A DNA stretch of 64,000 nucleotides from Paenochrobactrum pullorum. GTDB taxonomy: Bacteria > Pseudomonadota > Alphaproteobacteria > Rhizobiales > Rhizobiaceae. Under the pieces are notes generated by a model. That model had not been told where the DNA came from, made no database searches, and was given only the letters and a program-made list of their open reading frames with translations. Below are positions 9,111 through 17,195 of this stretch, one piece after another. Position 1 is the first letter of the stretch. Each line of letters opens with the position of its first letter. The translations under genes and the position numbers were made by a program. The stretch spans positions 1-64,000 of the forward strand of contig NZ_JBHEEH010000011.1 in the NCBI RefSeq assembly GCF_041929845.1, in the 5' to 3' direction.

Positions 9111-9685
9111 GATTGAGCTGTCCTCGGTCTCGCATGCGCAGTTCCCTATCGAGAGAGGGCCATACAGGGATAAACGGTATTTTATATCTGAATCATCAGC
9201 TTACCGCATATTGAAGGCGGCAGACCTGATAACGGCACCTGATTACGTGGTAATAAAGGCAGCCAAGGAATTCCACGATAAAGCCAGCCTTGTAAGCGTC
9301 AGGCTGTGATCAGGCCGTTGTTCGCAATAAGCGTCGCTTACTCAGTGATAATGGCTCTTGTTACATCTTGGGGGGAGCTGAATGATTGGATGAACAAAAA
9401 ATGCCGCATATCCGCGGATCTCCCTTCCACCCCCAAACCCAAGGGAAAATCGAACGCTGGCATCAGACCATGAAAAATCGCTTTCTATTAGAAAACTATT
9501 GCCTGCCAGGAGATCTCGATCACCAAATCTGAGCCTTCGTGGAATATTACAACAATCAGGGTTACCACGAAAGTCTAAGTAACGTCACAGCTGCTGACGT
9601 CTACTTCGGACGCGATAAGACAATTCGGAGAGAAAGGCAGAAAATCATAAATCTGACTATTCGACAACGCCGCTTGCAACATTAA
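9111..9685 (+). pseudogene. IS3-family transposase remnant (orfB), internally deleted with stops
   Basis: Translation from about 9162 reads YRDKRYFISESSAYRILKAA, then DLITAPDYVVIKAAKEFHDK, the N-terminal part of an IS3-type OrfB. At about 9285-9290 the frame changes and some of the integrase core is missing. The sequence then resumes as ASGCDQAVVRNKRRLLSDNG, keeping the second catalytic aspartate (SDNG), and HPQTQGKIERWHQT, which holds the catalytic glutamate. It continues through FVEYYNNQGYHESLSNVT and DVYFGRDKTIRRER to a stop at 9683-9685. In-frame stops are present at about 9291, at 9383-9385 and again between HQI and AFVEYY. It cannot make a working transposase. Terminal repeats were not recognised. 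Confidence 0.8.
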
Positions 9686-9950
9686 AAACAAGCCGCATAA
9701 TGAAGCATTAAATCAAACCAGAGGCTTCAAAACTCAAAATGCTCTGATGTCCCATTTTATATGACGACGAGCAATCCATTCAAAATGCATCCGTCATCAA
9801 CGCGTGGTTTTCAAAGTTTTTTCGCGAAAAATGGATAAAGGCGTGACATTTATTCTTTTTGTTCAGATCGTGAAGATTGATTTCTGTCCTTAACCGAAAA
9901 TGGACAATTTGATAATTCAAAATCAATGGGTTCTTTGCCTGGCAGGGCAC

Positions 9951-10056
9951 TAAAGCATCTCTCCCAAAAGTGGGCATCGGTTTTGGGATAAAGACATGCG
10001 TAAAAACAACTGTTAGAGTAAGCGGAGTGGATAAGATAATGTGCTACACGCTCTAG
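9951..10056 (-). repeat. Rhizobiales-type palindromic repeat, copy 1 (inverted)
   Basis: Read on the minus strand this segment starts CTAGAGCGTGTAGCAC, contains TTGTTTTTACGCATGTC and ends with a hairpin of the type TCCCAAAAC-CGATG-CCCACTTTTGGGA followed by GATGCTTTA. It matches the segment at 55476-55577 over its full length with scattered differences and a 4-base indel. Repeats of this form are common between genes in Brucella, Ochrobactrum and rhizobia. Flanking bases 9686-9950 and 10057-10155 contain nothing I recognise. Confidence 0.75.
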
Positions 10057-10155
10057 TGTCCGTTCTTGCAATCAGTAAGTTTTTCTTGGATAGCTCTAAA
10101 AATATTTAAAACCTCATTCAGCTATTATTTTGTCTTTTTATTCTTTATAATAAAT

Positions 10156-10202
10156 CATCAGGCATTTAAATTATCAATAGACAAGAATCCCAATGCCTGA
10201 TG
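10156..10202 (-). terminator. Hairpin after the choloylglycine-hydrolase-family gene
   Basis: CATCAGGCATT at 10156-10166 and AATGCCTGATG at 10192-10202 form a perfect 11-bp stem around a 25-base AT-rich loop, 34 bases past the stop of the minus-strand hydrolase. An AT-rich tract follows on the minus strand. Probably a transcription terminator. Confidence 0.5.
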
Positions 10203-10236
10203 CTATTTGTTATCAAATATTAGATAATCTCATTGC

Positions 10237-11223
10237 TTACGTAACGGTGAGAAATTTTAACTCTACGGCACTCGAAAAGTCTTTGCTGACTTCACTTACA
10301 ATTCCGTTCTCAATAGCTAAATCATCAACCAGATTAAGCTTCATTTGATCTGAGCCCTCTGAGAAGTTCAAATCTTTTAAATCTACCCAGACAATGTTCG
10401 GGCGGGTGGTCGATTCAAAAACATATCGTTTGTTTGTCAGGTCAATGATGGTTTGCCATAAAGTTTGCGATGCTTCCGGTGCCTCTGGATCCGGAATTCT
10501 GAACGGCTGAGCCGTGTTGCGCATGATACTCAACATGGAGGCAACCGCCTGGACCTGATTTTTGGCTTCAGGCAAACGGCTGACATAATAGCTGGCTCGT
10601 GCAAAACGATCAGTTGCTTTCGTTGAGCCTGGCAATGGTTGTGAACCACCAAAGCCATTAATTTCTTTAAGTATTTTCAGTTGCTGATCATAGGTTGGTG
10701 AATTAGTCATCACCTTATAATCGGCACTATGATAAACAACAGGGTTCCCGGCAACATATTCTATAATACAGGAGTCACCCGTTGCATCTTCAATCGCCAG
10801 ATGCAAAGCAGGCGCGACGCCTCCTGTCGGATCTTTCATTTGTACAACTTGCACATTTGTCTCTTTAACCCATGCAACGGCTTGCGCAACGGTTGCAAAA
10901 TTATCGAGGAAATATTGGAGCCAGATGGCTTGGCTGAGTTTAGGCCGATCTTGGTTTATTTCACCATAATCGGATTCTGTCAGCCATAGAATATGCCCTG
11001 CAAGACCGGCTTCGTTCACACCATCTACTGAAATCATATCGAAACATGTTGCGACGACACTTCCGTATTGGGAGGTCCACTTCAGATCTCCGTAAACGCC
11101 ATCATTTCTTTCGATACCTCGTGGTTGCGTCCAAAGATTTGTCATAAGATCTTTATGAAAATCCATATTTCTGCCAACGATCACTAAGCCTTGCGTGTCG
11201 GACCAAAGAACTCGCGTGCACAT
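10237..11223 (-). CDS. Choloylglycine hydrolase / penicillin V acylase family amidase (Ntn hydrolase)
   Basis: A 328-residue enzyme of the linear-amide C-N hydrolase family (bile salt hydrolase, penicillin V acylase, some N-acyl-homoserine-lactone acylases). Starting at the ATG at 11223 places cysteine at position 2, so removal of Met exposes the catalytic N-terminal nucleophile; Arg18 and Asp21 (GRNMD) then fall exactly at the positions known in bile salt hydrolases, and the MTNSPTYD segment holds the expected asparagine. An in-frame GTG two codons earlier would bury the cysteine, and GGGG precedes the ATG. No signal peptide is seen, so it is probably cytoplasmic. It stands alone. Bile salts, N-acyl amino acids or acyl-homoserine lactones are all possible substrates. 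Confidence 0.87.
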   Translation of the reverse strand: MCTRVLWSDTQGLVIVGRNMDFHKDLMTNLWTQPRGIERNDGVYGDLKWTSQYGSVVATCFDMISVDGVNEAGLAGHILWLTESDYGEINQDRPKLSQAIWLQYFLDNFATVAQAVAWVKETNVQVVQMKDPTGGVAPALHLAIEDATGDSCIIEYVAGNPVVYHSADYKVMTNSPTYDQQLKILKEINGFGGSQPLPGSTKATDRFARASYYVSRLPEAKNQVQAVASMLSIMRNTAQPFRIPDPEAPEASQTLWQTIIDLTNKRYVFESTTRPNIVWVDLKDLNFSEGSDQMKLNLVDDLAIENGIVSEVSKDFSSAVELKFLTVT

Positions 11224-11827
11224 ATTCACCCCACACCGTATAAAGATTTATAATTATTCCTCATATACGTTAGATAAGTTATTGAATTAATCAATCATCA
11301 TCTAATTTTTTCAAAATAAAATATGAAAATTACAGATGAGAAAACCACTGGCAGACTTGAGCCAATATGCCTGCGCATAGTGCTTTATATTTATCTGCCA
11401 TAGTCTAAAAAGATGTATGAATAACGGTTGTATATCACGACGCATAAAAGATTTTTATGGGCGGACTAACAGCTGACCTATGCAATTATGTATCTATTGT
11501 CGCGATCGGATTTTTGCCGATTGTGAACCAATTGATGACTGCCCTTTTTATATATGCCTTTAGCTAAAAACATGGGTGCCAGCAGCCAACCGGCACCAGC
11601 AAAAAAAGATAAGCATCCATGCGTTGCACATTTTGGCTGCCTTCATGTCGTTCAGCGAATGCATAATAAAGCTATTGGGTATTTCGTTGCTGGGCTATTC
11701 GCGTTGCTGGTAGCAACACTGTGAGGTTGGCTATCCAATCTAAGAAACAGTAATAAAGACTTTTATTAAATAAAATATCTTTGTCGAACGCTTAATATTC
11801 TTAAGTTTCCGCTTGCCTGCTTTACGA
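11224..11827. other. Long intergenic region upstream of nikA
   Basis: About 600 bases separate the divergent hydrolase and nik genes. The part next to the hydrolase (11230-11340) is very AT-rich and should hold its promoter. At 11560-11730 there are short hydrophobic open stretches on both strands, for example a 20-codon plus-strand run from 11659, but no start signal or family match that I can defend. No nikR gene is present here. The nik promoter and operator lie at the right end. Confidence 0.45.
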
Positions 11828-11855
11828 GTATGCACTTTAATAAGATTCGTCATAC
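11828..11855. promoter_or_regulatory. NikR operator candidate upstream of nikA
   Basis: GTATGC at 11828-11833 and TCATAC at 11850-11855 are separated by exactly 16 bases. The established NikR recognition sequence is GTATGA-N16-TCATAC, so only the last base of the left half-site differs. It ends 18 bases before the nikA start codon and just ahead of the ribosome-binding site, where a nickel-loaded NikR tetramer would block transcription. The regulator gene itself is not in this window. Confidence 0.82.
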
Positions 11856-11873
11856 TTATTGAGGGGAACTACA

Positions 11874-13448
11874 TTGAATAAATTCATTCGTTCGCTTGCA
11901 ATGTCTCTGGCTTTGACAATTTCAGCTACTGGAATTGCGACAGCTGAAACCAAACTTAATTTCGCATGGCCAGTTAATGTCGGCCCTCTCAATCCGCATC
12001 TTTACACGCCTAATCAAATGATCGGACAGAATATGGTCTATGAGCCATTGGTCCGCTATATGAGCGACGGTAGCGTGCAGCCATGGCTGGCAGAGTCATG
12101 GGAGGTTGAAGATGGCGGCAAAACCTATATTTTCAAACTCCGTGAGGATGTTAATTTTTCAAATGGTGAAGTTTTTGATGCCAAGGCTGCAAAAGAAAAT
12201 TTTGACGCTGTTTTGGCAAACAGAGAACGACATGCATGGCTCGAGCTTGCCAATCAGATTGTTTCCGCCGAAGCGATTGAACCGCACAAGCTAAAGCTAA
12301 CGCTTAAAGGTGCCTATTACCCGATTCTTCAGGAATTGGCTTTGCCGCGTCCGTTCAGATTTATTGCGCCTTCTCAATTTAAAGACGGCGGTACAAAAGA
12401 TGGTATCGTTGCACCGGTTGGCACCGGACCATGGAAGCTCACGGAAACAAAGCTTGGCGAAAAGGATGAATTTGTCCGCAATGATCTCTATTGGGGCGCC
12501 AAGCCTGAATATGAACATATTACGGTAAAAGTCATTCCTGATCCAAATACGCGTGCTATTGCATTTGAGACAGGTGAAGTTGACTTTATCTATGGATTGG
12601 ACGGGCCACTTTATCCTGATACATTTCAACGTTTCAAAAACATGGGACTCTATACGACAGAATTATCTGATCCGATGGAAACCTGGGTTTTTGCGATTAA
12701 CACAAAGACCGGGCCAACGCATGATCTTTCTGTAAGGCAGGCAATCAATCATGCTGTCAATAAGGACAAGATGATTGATAAGGTGCTTTATGGTACCCAA
12801 AAGCGAGCGGACACGCTTTTCTCAACCAACGTCCCTTATGCCGATATCGGCCTTAAACCATATGAATATGATGTCGGCATTGCGACAGGCCTTCTGGATG
12901 AAGCGGGCTGGAAAGAAGCCAAACCGGGAGATATTCGTCAGAAAAACGGGGAACCACTAACCGTTGAGCTGAACTTTATTGGCACCGATGCAATCGCAAA
13001 ATCAATTGCCGAAGTTGTTCAGGCTGATCTTCGACAGATCGGAATTGATGTCAAACTGACCGGGGAAGAAGAAAGCAGTGTTTATGCACGTCAGCGTGAC
13101 GGTCGATTTGGTTTGATCTTCAATCGTACATGGGGCTCGCCTTTTGATCCTCATGCGTTTGTAAGTTCAATGCGTATTCCCTCCCATGCAGATTTTCAGG
13201 CACAGCAAGGATTGGCAGATAAAACGGAAATCGATGCCAAAATCGGACAGGTCTTTACGACAGGTGATGAAGAAACCAGAAAACAACTATATAAGGACAT
13301 TCTGACCCGTCTGCATGAAGAGGCTGTTTATCTGCCGCTCACATTTGTGACAGCAATTGCCGTTGCAAAGCCGGAAGTTGGCGTAATTCCATTTGGTGCA
13401 ATGTCGAGTGAAGTACCTTTTGAACAACTCAAGCCAAAAGCAGATTAA
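11874..13448 (+). CDS. nikA: Nickel-binding periplasmic protein NikA
   Basis: The binding protein of the nickel ABC importer, 524 residues, the same length as E. coli NikA. After a signal peptide ending about ATAETK it reads WPVNVGPLNPHLYTPNQM and MVYEPLVRYMSDGSVQPWLA, then HAWLELANQIVSAEAI, LPRPFRFIAPSQFKDGG, RQRDGRFGLIF and SMRIPSHADFQAQQGLADK, all close matches to NikA rather than to dipeptide-binding proteins. Residues equivalent to the NikA ligand pocket (RQRDGRFG and the HADFQ histidine) are kept. The start is TTG at 11874, with GAGGGGA 7 bases before it; a TTG 15 bases upstream lacks such a site. First gene of nikABCDE and under a NikR-type operator. Confidence 0.93.
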   Translation: MNKFIRSLAMSLALTISATGIATAETKLNFAWPVNVGPLNPHLYTPNQMIGQNMVYEPLVRYMSDGSVQPWLAESWEVEDGGKTYIFKLREDVNFSNGEVFDAKAAKENFDAVLANRERHAWLELANQIVSAEAIEPHKLKLTLKGAYYPILQELALPRPFRFIAPSQFKDGGTKDGIVAPVGTGPWKLTETKLGEKDEFVRNDLYWGAKPEYEHITVKVIPDPNTRAIAFETGEVDFIYGLDGPLYPDTFQRFKNMGLYTTELSDPMETWVFAINTKTGPTHDLSVRQAINHAVNKDKMIDKVLYGTQKRADTLFSTNVPYADIGLKPYEYDVGIATGLLDEAGWKEAKPGDIRQKNGEPLTVELNFIGTDAIAKSIAEVVQADLRQIGIDVKLTGEEESSVYARQRDGRFGLIFNRTWGSPFDPHAFVSSMRIPSHADFQAQQGLADKTEIDAKIGQVFTTGDEETRKQLYKDILTRLHEEAVYLPLTFVTAIAVAKPEVGVIPFGAMSSEVPFEQLKPKAD

Positions 13449-13453
13449 ATGAC

Positions 13454-14398
13454 ATGGCAGCTTTCATTTTCAGGCGGGTACTTCTTCTTATACCGATGTT
13501 GCTCGGTGCATCGCTCTTTATATTTTTAACGCTGAGGCTGGGTCCTAGCGACCCGGCAATGGATTATCTTCGGCTGTCAAAGGTTCCGCCAACACCACAG
13601 GCTTTGGAAAATGCCCGGCAATTACTGGGGCTTGATCAACCGATCATCTTTCAGTATTTAGACTGGTTGTGGAACGCTCTCCGTTTGGATTTCGGCATAT
13701 CTTACGCCACACAGCGCCCTGTATTACCTGATATTCTTCACTTTCTTCCGGCCACGCTTCAACTTGCCGGTGTTGCCCTTCTGTTAACCATAGGCCTTTC
13801 TGTTCCGCTTGGAATGTGGGCTGCACGTCATCGTGAGAAATGGCCGGATCAGATTGTACGCTTAATCGCCTTTGTCGGCGTTTCCATGCCGAACTTCTGG
13901 CTTGGTTTTTTATTGGTTCTGGTCTTTTCGGTTTACCTCGGCTGGCTTCCTCCGATGGGAAAAGGTGGCATTTCCCATATTATAATGCCGGTAATCGCTA
14001 TTTCCTTCATGTCTTTGGCAATTAACGCACGGCTTTTGCGTGCGAGTATGCTTGAGGTCAGCGGACAGCGTCATGTGCGTTATGCACGATTGCGAGGCTT
14101 GTCGGAAAGACGTGTTGAGCATTCACATATTTTGCGTAACGCTTGGCTTCCGATCATCACAGCAATAGGCATGCATATTGGCGAACTGATCGGGGGCGCA
14201 TTGATCATCGAAAGCATCTTCGGCTGGCCAGGTGTTGGGCGATATGCTGTTTCAGCTATTCTCAACAGAGATTACCCTGTCATTCAATGTTTCACATTGC
14301 TCATGGTCGTTATTTTTGTTCTGTGTAATTTGATTGTCGACATCATCTACGCCATCGCAGACCCCAGAATCCGGCTTTCAGCAGAGGGTGTACAGTAA
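13454..14398 (+). CDS. nikB: Nickel ABC importer permease NikB
   Basis: A 314-residue inner-membrane permease, equal in length to E. coli NikB. It has the DppB-type N-terminus (FRRVLLLIPMLLGASLFIFL), six predicted membrane segments and the EAA loop (ARLRGLSERRVEHSHILRNA). It forms the nickel pore with NikC. The gene begins 5 bases after nikA, and its TAA stop shares its last base with the nikC ATG, so the operon is tightly packed. Identification as NikB rests on its place between nikA and nikCDE. Confidence 0.92.
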   Translation: MAAFIFRRVLLLIPMLLGASLFIFLTLRLGPSDPAMDYLRLSKVPPTPQALENARQLLGLDQPIIFQYLDWLWNALRLDFGISYATQRPVLPDILHFLPATLQLAGVALLLTIGLSVPLGMWAARHREKWPDQIVRLIAFVGVSMPNFWLGFLLVLVFSVYLGWLPPMGKGGISHIIMPVIAISFMSLAINARLLRASMLEVSGQRHVRYARLRGLSERRVEHSHILRNAWLPIITAIGMHIGELIGGALIIESIFGWPGVGRYAVSAILNRDYPVIQCFTLLMVVIFVLCNLIVDIIYAIADPRIRLSAEGVQ

Positions 14399-15261
14399 TG
14401 ATGCAAAATCAGATCATTGCACAAAGTGCATCAAGAACGTTAAGCCGCAATTTACTTTTGTGGTTCTCTTTCTCCATTATTGCTTTACTCGTGATGGCAG
14501 CAATCGCCGGACCATGGATTTCTCCGCACGATCCGGATTTTGTTGATATCGGGCAGCGCTTACAATCTCCTGACAGCACTTACTGGCTGGGCACAGATCA
14601 TCTGGGCAGAGATATTTTTTCCCGTTTGATAGCAGGGGCGCGTGTTTCCTTAGGCGCAGTTGCAATAACCCTGGTGATTATACTTACCCTTGGTATCAGC
14701 ATCGGCGGTTTCTCGGGCTTTGTAGGAGGACGCACCGATCAGATCATTATGCGCGTTACAGATGTTTTCCTGACATTTCCAACTTTGGTGCTGGCACTTT
14801 TTATGATCGGTATACTTGGAACCGGAATTGTCAATGTAATCATTGCCATCGCCTTGTCTCACTGGGCATGGTACGCGCGTATCGTGCGCGGCATCGTGCT
14901 TTCGCTTCGACACAGAGAGTTCATTCTCGCTGCAAGGCTCAGCGGAGCCAGCCGTCTGCGTGTATTCATGAAGCATCTGTTTCCCGCAACAATCGCGCAG
15001 TTGATGGTTTTAGCAACTTTAGATATCGGTCATATGATGCTCCATGTTTCCGGACTGTCTTTTCTTGGTCTTGGTGTTACTCCGCCCACTGCAGAATGGG
15101 GGGTAATGATCAATGATGCACGGCAGTTTGTCTGGACATCACCGATGCTTATTTTCTGGCCAGGCCTCATTTTGTTTTTCAGTGTTATGGCTTTTAACAT
15201 TCTGGGCGACGCCCTGAGAGACAGACTAGATCCCAATCTGAGGGCAGAAACATGTCATTAA
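14398..15261 (+). CDS. nikC: Nickel ABC importer permease NikC
   Basis: A 287-residue permease of the DppC/NikC type with the periplasmic WLGTDHLGRDIFSRLI motif and the EAA loop (AARLSGASRLRVFMKHLFPA). The C-terminus has the SFLGLGVTPPTAEWG signature of the family. The first ATG overlaps the nikB stop; a second ATG immediately follows and could also serve. It overlaps nikD by 10 bases. Partner of NikB in the membrane. Confidence 0.92.
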   Translation: MMQNQIIAQSASRTLSRNLLLWFSFSIIALLVMAAIAGPWISPHDPDFVDIGQRLQSPDSTYWLGTDHLGRDIFSRLIAGARVSLGAVAITLVIILTLGISIGGFSGFVGGRTDQIIMRVTDVFLTFPTLVLALFMIGILGTGIVNVIIAIALSHWAWYARIVRGIVLSLRHREFILAARLSGASRLRVFMKHLFPATIAQLMVLATLDIGHMMLHVSGLSFLGLGVTPPTAEWGVMINDARQFVWTSPMLIFWPGLILFFSVMAFNILGDALRDRLDPNLRAETCH

Positions 15262-16046
15262 ATTCTCAAACACTGGAAATTTGCAATCTTTCCGTCGGTT
15301 ATTATCACGATACCCATATTCATTTGATTGTAGCGGATTTGTCGTTGACGATTGAACGAGGAAAGATACTCGCTCTTGTCGGCGCAAGTGGTTCGGGCAA
15401 GTCGATGACATGTTCAGCAGTGCTCGATGTTTTGCCGCCGGGTGTCAAGACAGTTAACGGAACCATTCATCTTGACGGCAAACAAGTACCCCCCAAAGAA
15501 TTGCGGGGGCGTAGCGTGGCTAGTATTATGCAAAACCCACGCAGTGCGTTCAATCCTGTGCGTACAATGCGCCAGCATATTGCCGAGACACTTTCAGCGC
15601 TCGGACGTAACAGCCATAACGAGATGGTTGAGATCAATGATACCTTGCTAGCGGTTGAGCTTGATGAGCCCGAACGGATACTTGATCTTTATCCGTTCGA
15701 AATGAGTGGCGGCATGCTGCAACGCATGATGATTGCCATTGCTTTGCTAAGTAAATCGCAATTCCTTTTTGCCGATGAACCGACCACAGATCTTGATCTG
15801 ATCGTTCAGATAAAAATTTTGGAGCTACTCGAAAAACTTGCACATGAAAGAGGTCTCGGCATTTTGTTGATCACGCACGATATGGGTGTTGTTGCAAAAG
15901 TCGCCGATGAGGTTGCCGTCATAGATACCGGTATCTTGGTCGAACAAGAACCCGTGGAAAAGATTTTTCAAACACCTAAAGACCCCATCACGCGAATGCT
16001 GGTGTCTGCTCATTTATCGCTATACGGCATGGAGCTGGCAGTCTGA
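15252..16046 (+). CDS. nikD: Nickel ABC importer ATPase NikD
   Basis: A 264-residue cytoplasmic ATPase with Walker A GASGSGKS, signature MSGGMLQRMMIA, Walker B FLFADEPTTDLD and the switch histidine in LLITHDMG. NikD proteins carry the unusual LSGGM-LQR type signature seen here. It starts inside the end of nikC and its stop overlaps the nikE start. It works as a heterodimer with NikE; note that in this operon the two ATPases are separate genes, whereas the three other peptide-class importers in the window have them fused. Confidence 0.92.
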   Translation: MSLNSQTLEICNLSVGYYHDTHIHLIVADLSLTIERGKILALVGASGSGKSMTCSAVLDVLPPGVKTVNGTIHLDGKQVPPKELRGRSVASIMQNPRSAFNPVRTMRQHIAETLSALGRNSHNEMVEINDTLLAVELDEPERILDLYPFEMSGGMLQRMMIAIALLSKSQFLFADEPTTDLDLIVQIKILELLEKLAHERGLGILLITHDMGVVAKVADEVAVIDTGILVEQEPVEKIFQTPKDPITRMLVSAHLSLYGMELAV

Positions 16047-16858
16047 TGTTATTGCAAGTAAAAAATATCAGTAAATATTACCAAACGCATTCTCTGATGG
16101 GGGCAAGCGAGCCACGTCTTATTCTTGATGACGTCTCTTTTGTTATTCAAGAAGGCGAGACAATCGCATTATTAGGACGCAGCGGTTGTGGTAAAAGTAC
16201 CCTCGCAAGACAGATCTGCGGTTTGGAATACCCTGAAACAGGCGAAATTCTTTATCGGGCTACGTCAACGCGCAAGCTTGACCGCGAGCAAACCCGTTTG
16301 TTTCGACGCGACGTGCAGATGGTTTTCCAGGATTCACCAAGTGCTGTCGATCCGCGTATGACAATCCGCTCGATCATTGAAGAACCTTTAAGGCATCTTA
16401 CTGAACTGCGTTCTGAACAAAGACTTAAACGTATTGCCGAACTCCTTGAAATGGTCGAATTGCCGAAAGACTTAATCAATAAGTTGCCGTCACAGATCAG
16501 TGGTGGCCAGTTGCAACGTGTTTGTATCGCCAGATCGCTTGCAGCCAACCCGAAATTGATCATTCTTGATGAGGCAGTTTCAAATCTTGATACGCATTTG
16601 CAAGCTTCTGCTCTGAAATTGCTCGCTAAACTGCAAGAGAGTCAAAGTGTTTCATATCTGTTTGTGACACATGACTTGAGGTTGGTCGAACGATTTGCCG
16701 ATCGTATTATCGTCATGGAGGATGGCCGTCTGGTAGAGGAACAGGATAATGGTCAAATAGAAACTTTGAAGCATAAAGCATCTATAGCGCTTAAAGATGC
16801 AATCCTTCCACCTTTGCCGGATAAAAGAAATAAATGCTCGCATGAGCTTTACGTGTGA
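16046..16858 (+). CDS. nikE: Nickel ABC importer ATPase NikE
   Basis: A 270-residue ATPase (E. coli NikE has 268) with Walker A GRSGCGKS, signature ISGGQLQRVCIA, Walker B LIILDEAVSNLD and switch histidine in FVTHDLR. The SNLD variant after the Walker B glutamate region is typical of NikE. It ends the nik operon. No NikR, urease or hydrogenase gene follows; the next 300 bases are AT-rich and non-coding, so the nickel-using enzyme must be elsewhere in the genome. Confidence 0.92.
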   Translation: MLLQVKNISKYYQTHSLMGASEPRLILDDVSFVIQEGETIALLGRSGCGKSTLARQICGLEYPETGEILYRATSTRKLDREQTRLFRRDVQMVFQDSPSAVDPRMTIRSIIEEPLRHLTELRSEQRLKRIAELLEMVELPKDLINKLPSQISGGQLQRVCIARSLAANPKLIILDEAVSNLDTHLQASALKLLAKLQESQSVSYLFVTHDLRLVERFADRIIVMEDGRLVEEQDNGQIETLKHKASIALKDAILPPLPDKRNKCSHELYV

Positions 16859-17195
16859 TAAGCTAAATTTTCTTTTGCTAAAGATTGTAAAGCGTTACTC
16901 TGATTATATGATAATTTAGTTTTCCGTATTACTCTCGGAGAGGCCGACTCTGGGTGTTTTATATTGAATTATTTTAATTTTATAAATTTGGATATTTTTA
17001 GGATTTATTTTCATATTTATATTTTAATGTAGTTTTATATTTTACGGTAATATTTTTACCGCTACCCATTTAAGAAATTATATTCTTAGATTTGTTTATA
17101 AAATGATTTTTTCTTTCTGTTCATGGCGGAGCTTCATGGTCAAGAATTAGGCATCAGTGTCGAAGAGCACCAGCCTAATCATACAGGATCATGCA
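16859..17195. other. AT-rich intergenic region between nikE and importer 3
   Basis: About 335 bases with long AT runs, no coding potential and no strong hairpin that I could identify. It should contain the terminator of the nik operon and the promoter of the importer 3 operon, but I cannot place either with confidence. Confidence 0.45.

Noticed and set aside
9780..10071. Overlapping small minus-strand frames of 65 and 73 codons
   Set aside because: They fall over the palindromic repeat and flanking degenerate DNA and are not similar to known proteins; the repeat explains the sequence.
11659..11721. A 20-codon hydrophobic open frame upstream of nikA
   Set aside because: It could resemble a small membrane protein, but there is no ribosome-binding site and no conservation that can be judged from one sequence.
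11224..11827. A nikR gene next to the nik operon
   Set aside because: I searched both strands for a ribbon-helix-helix start and the metal-binding His-Cys motif of NikR and found neither.
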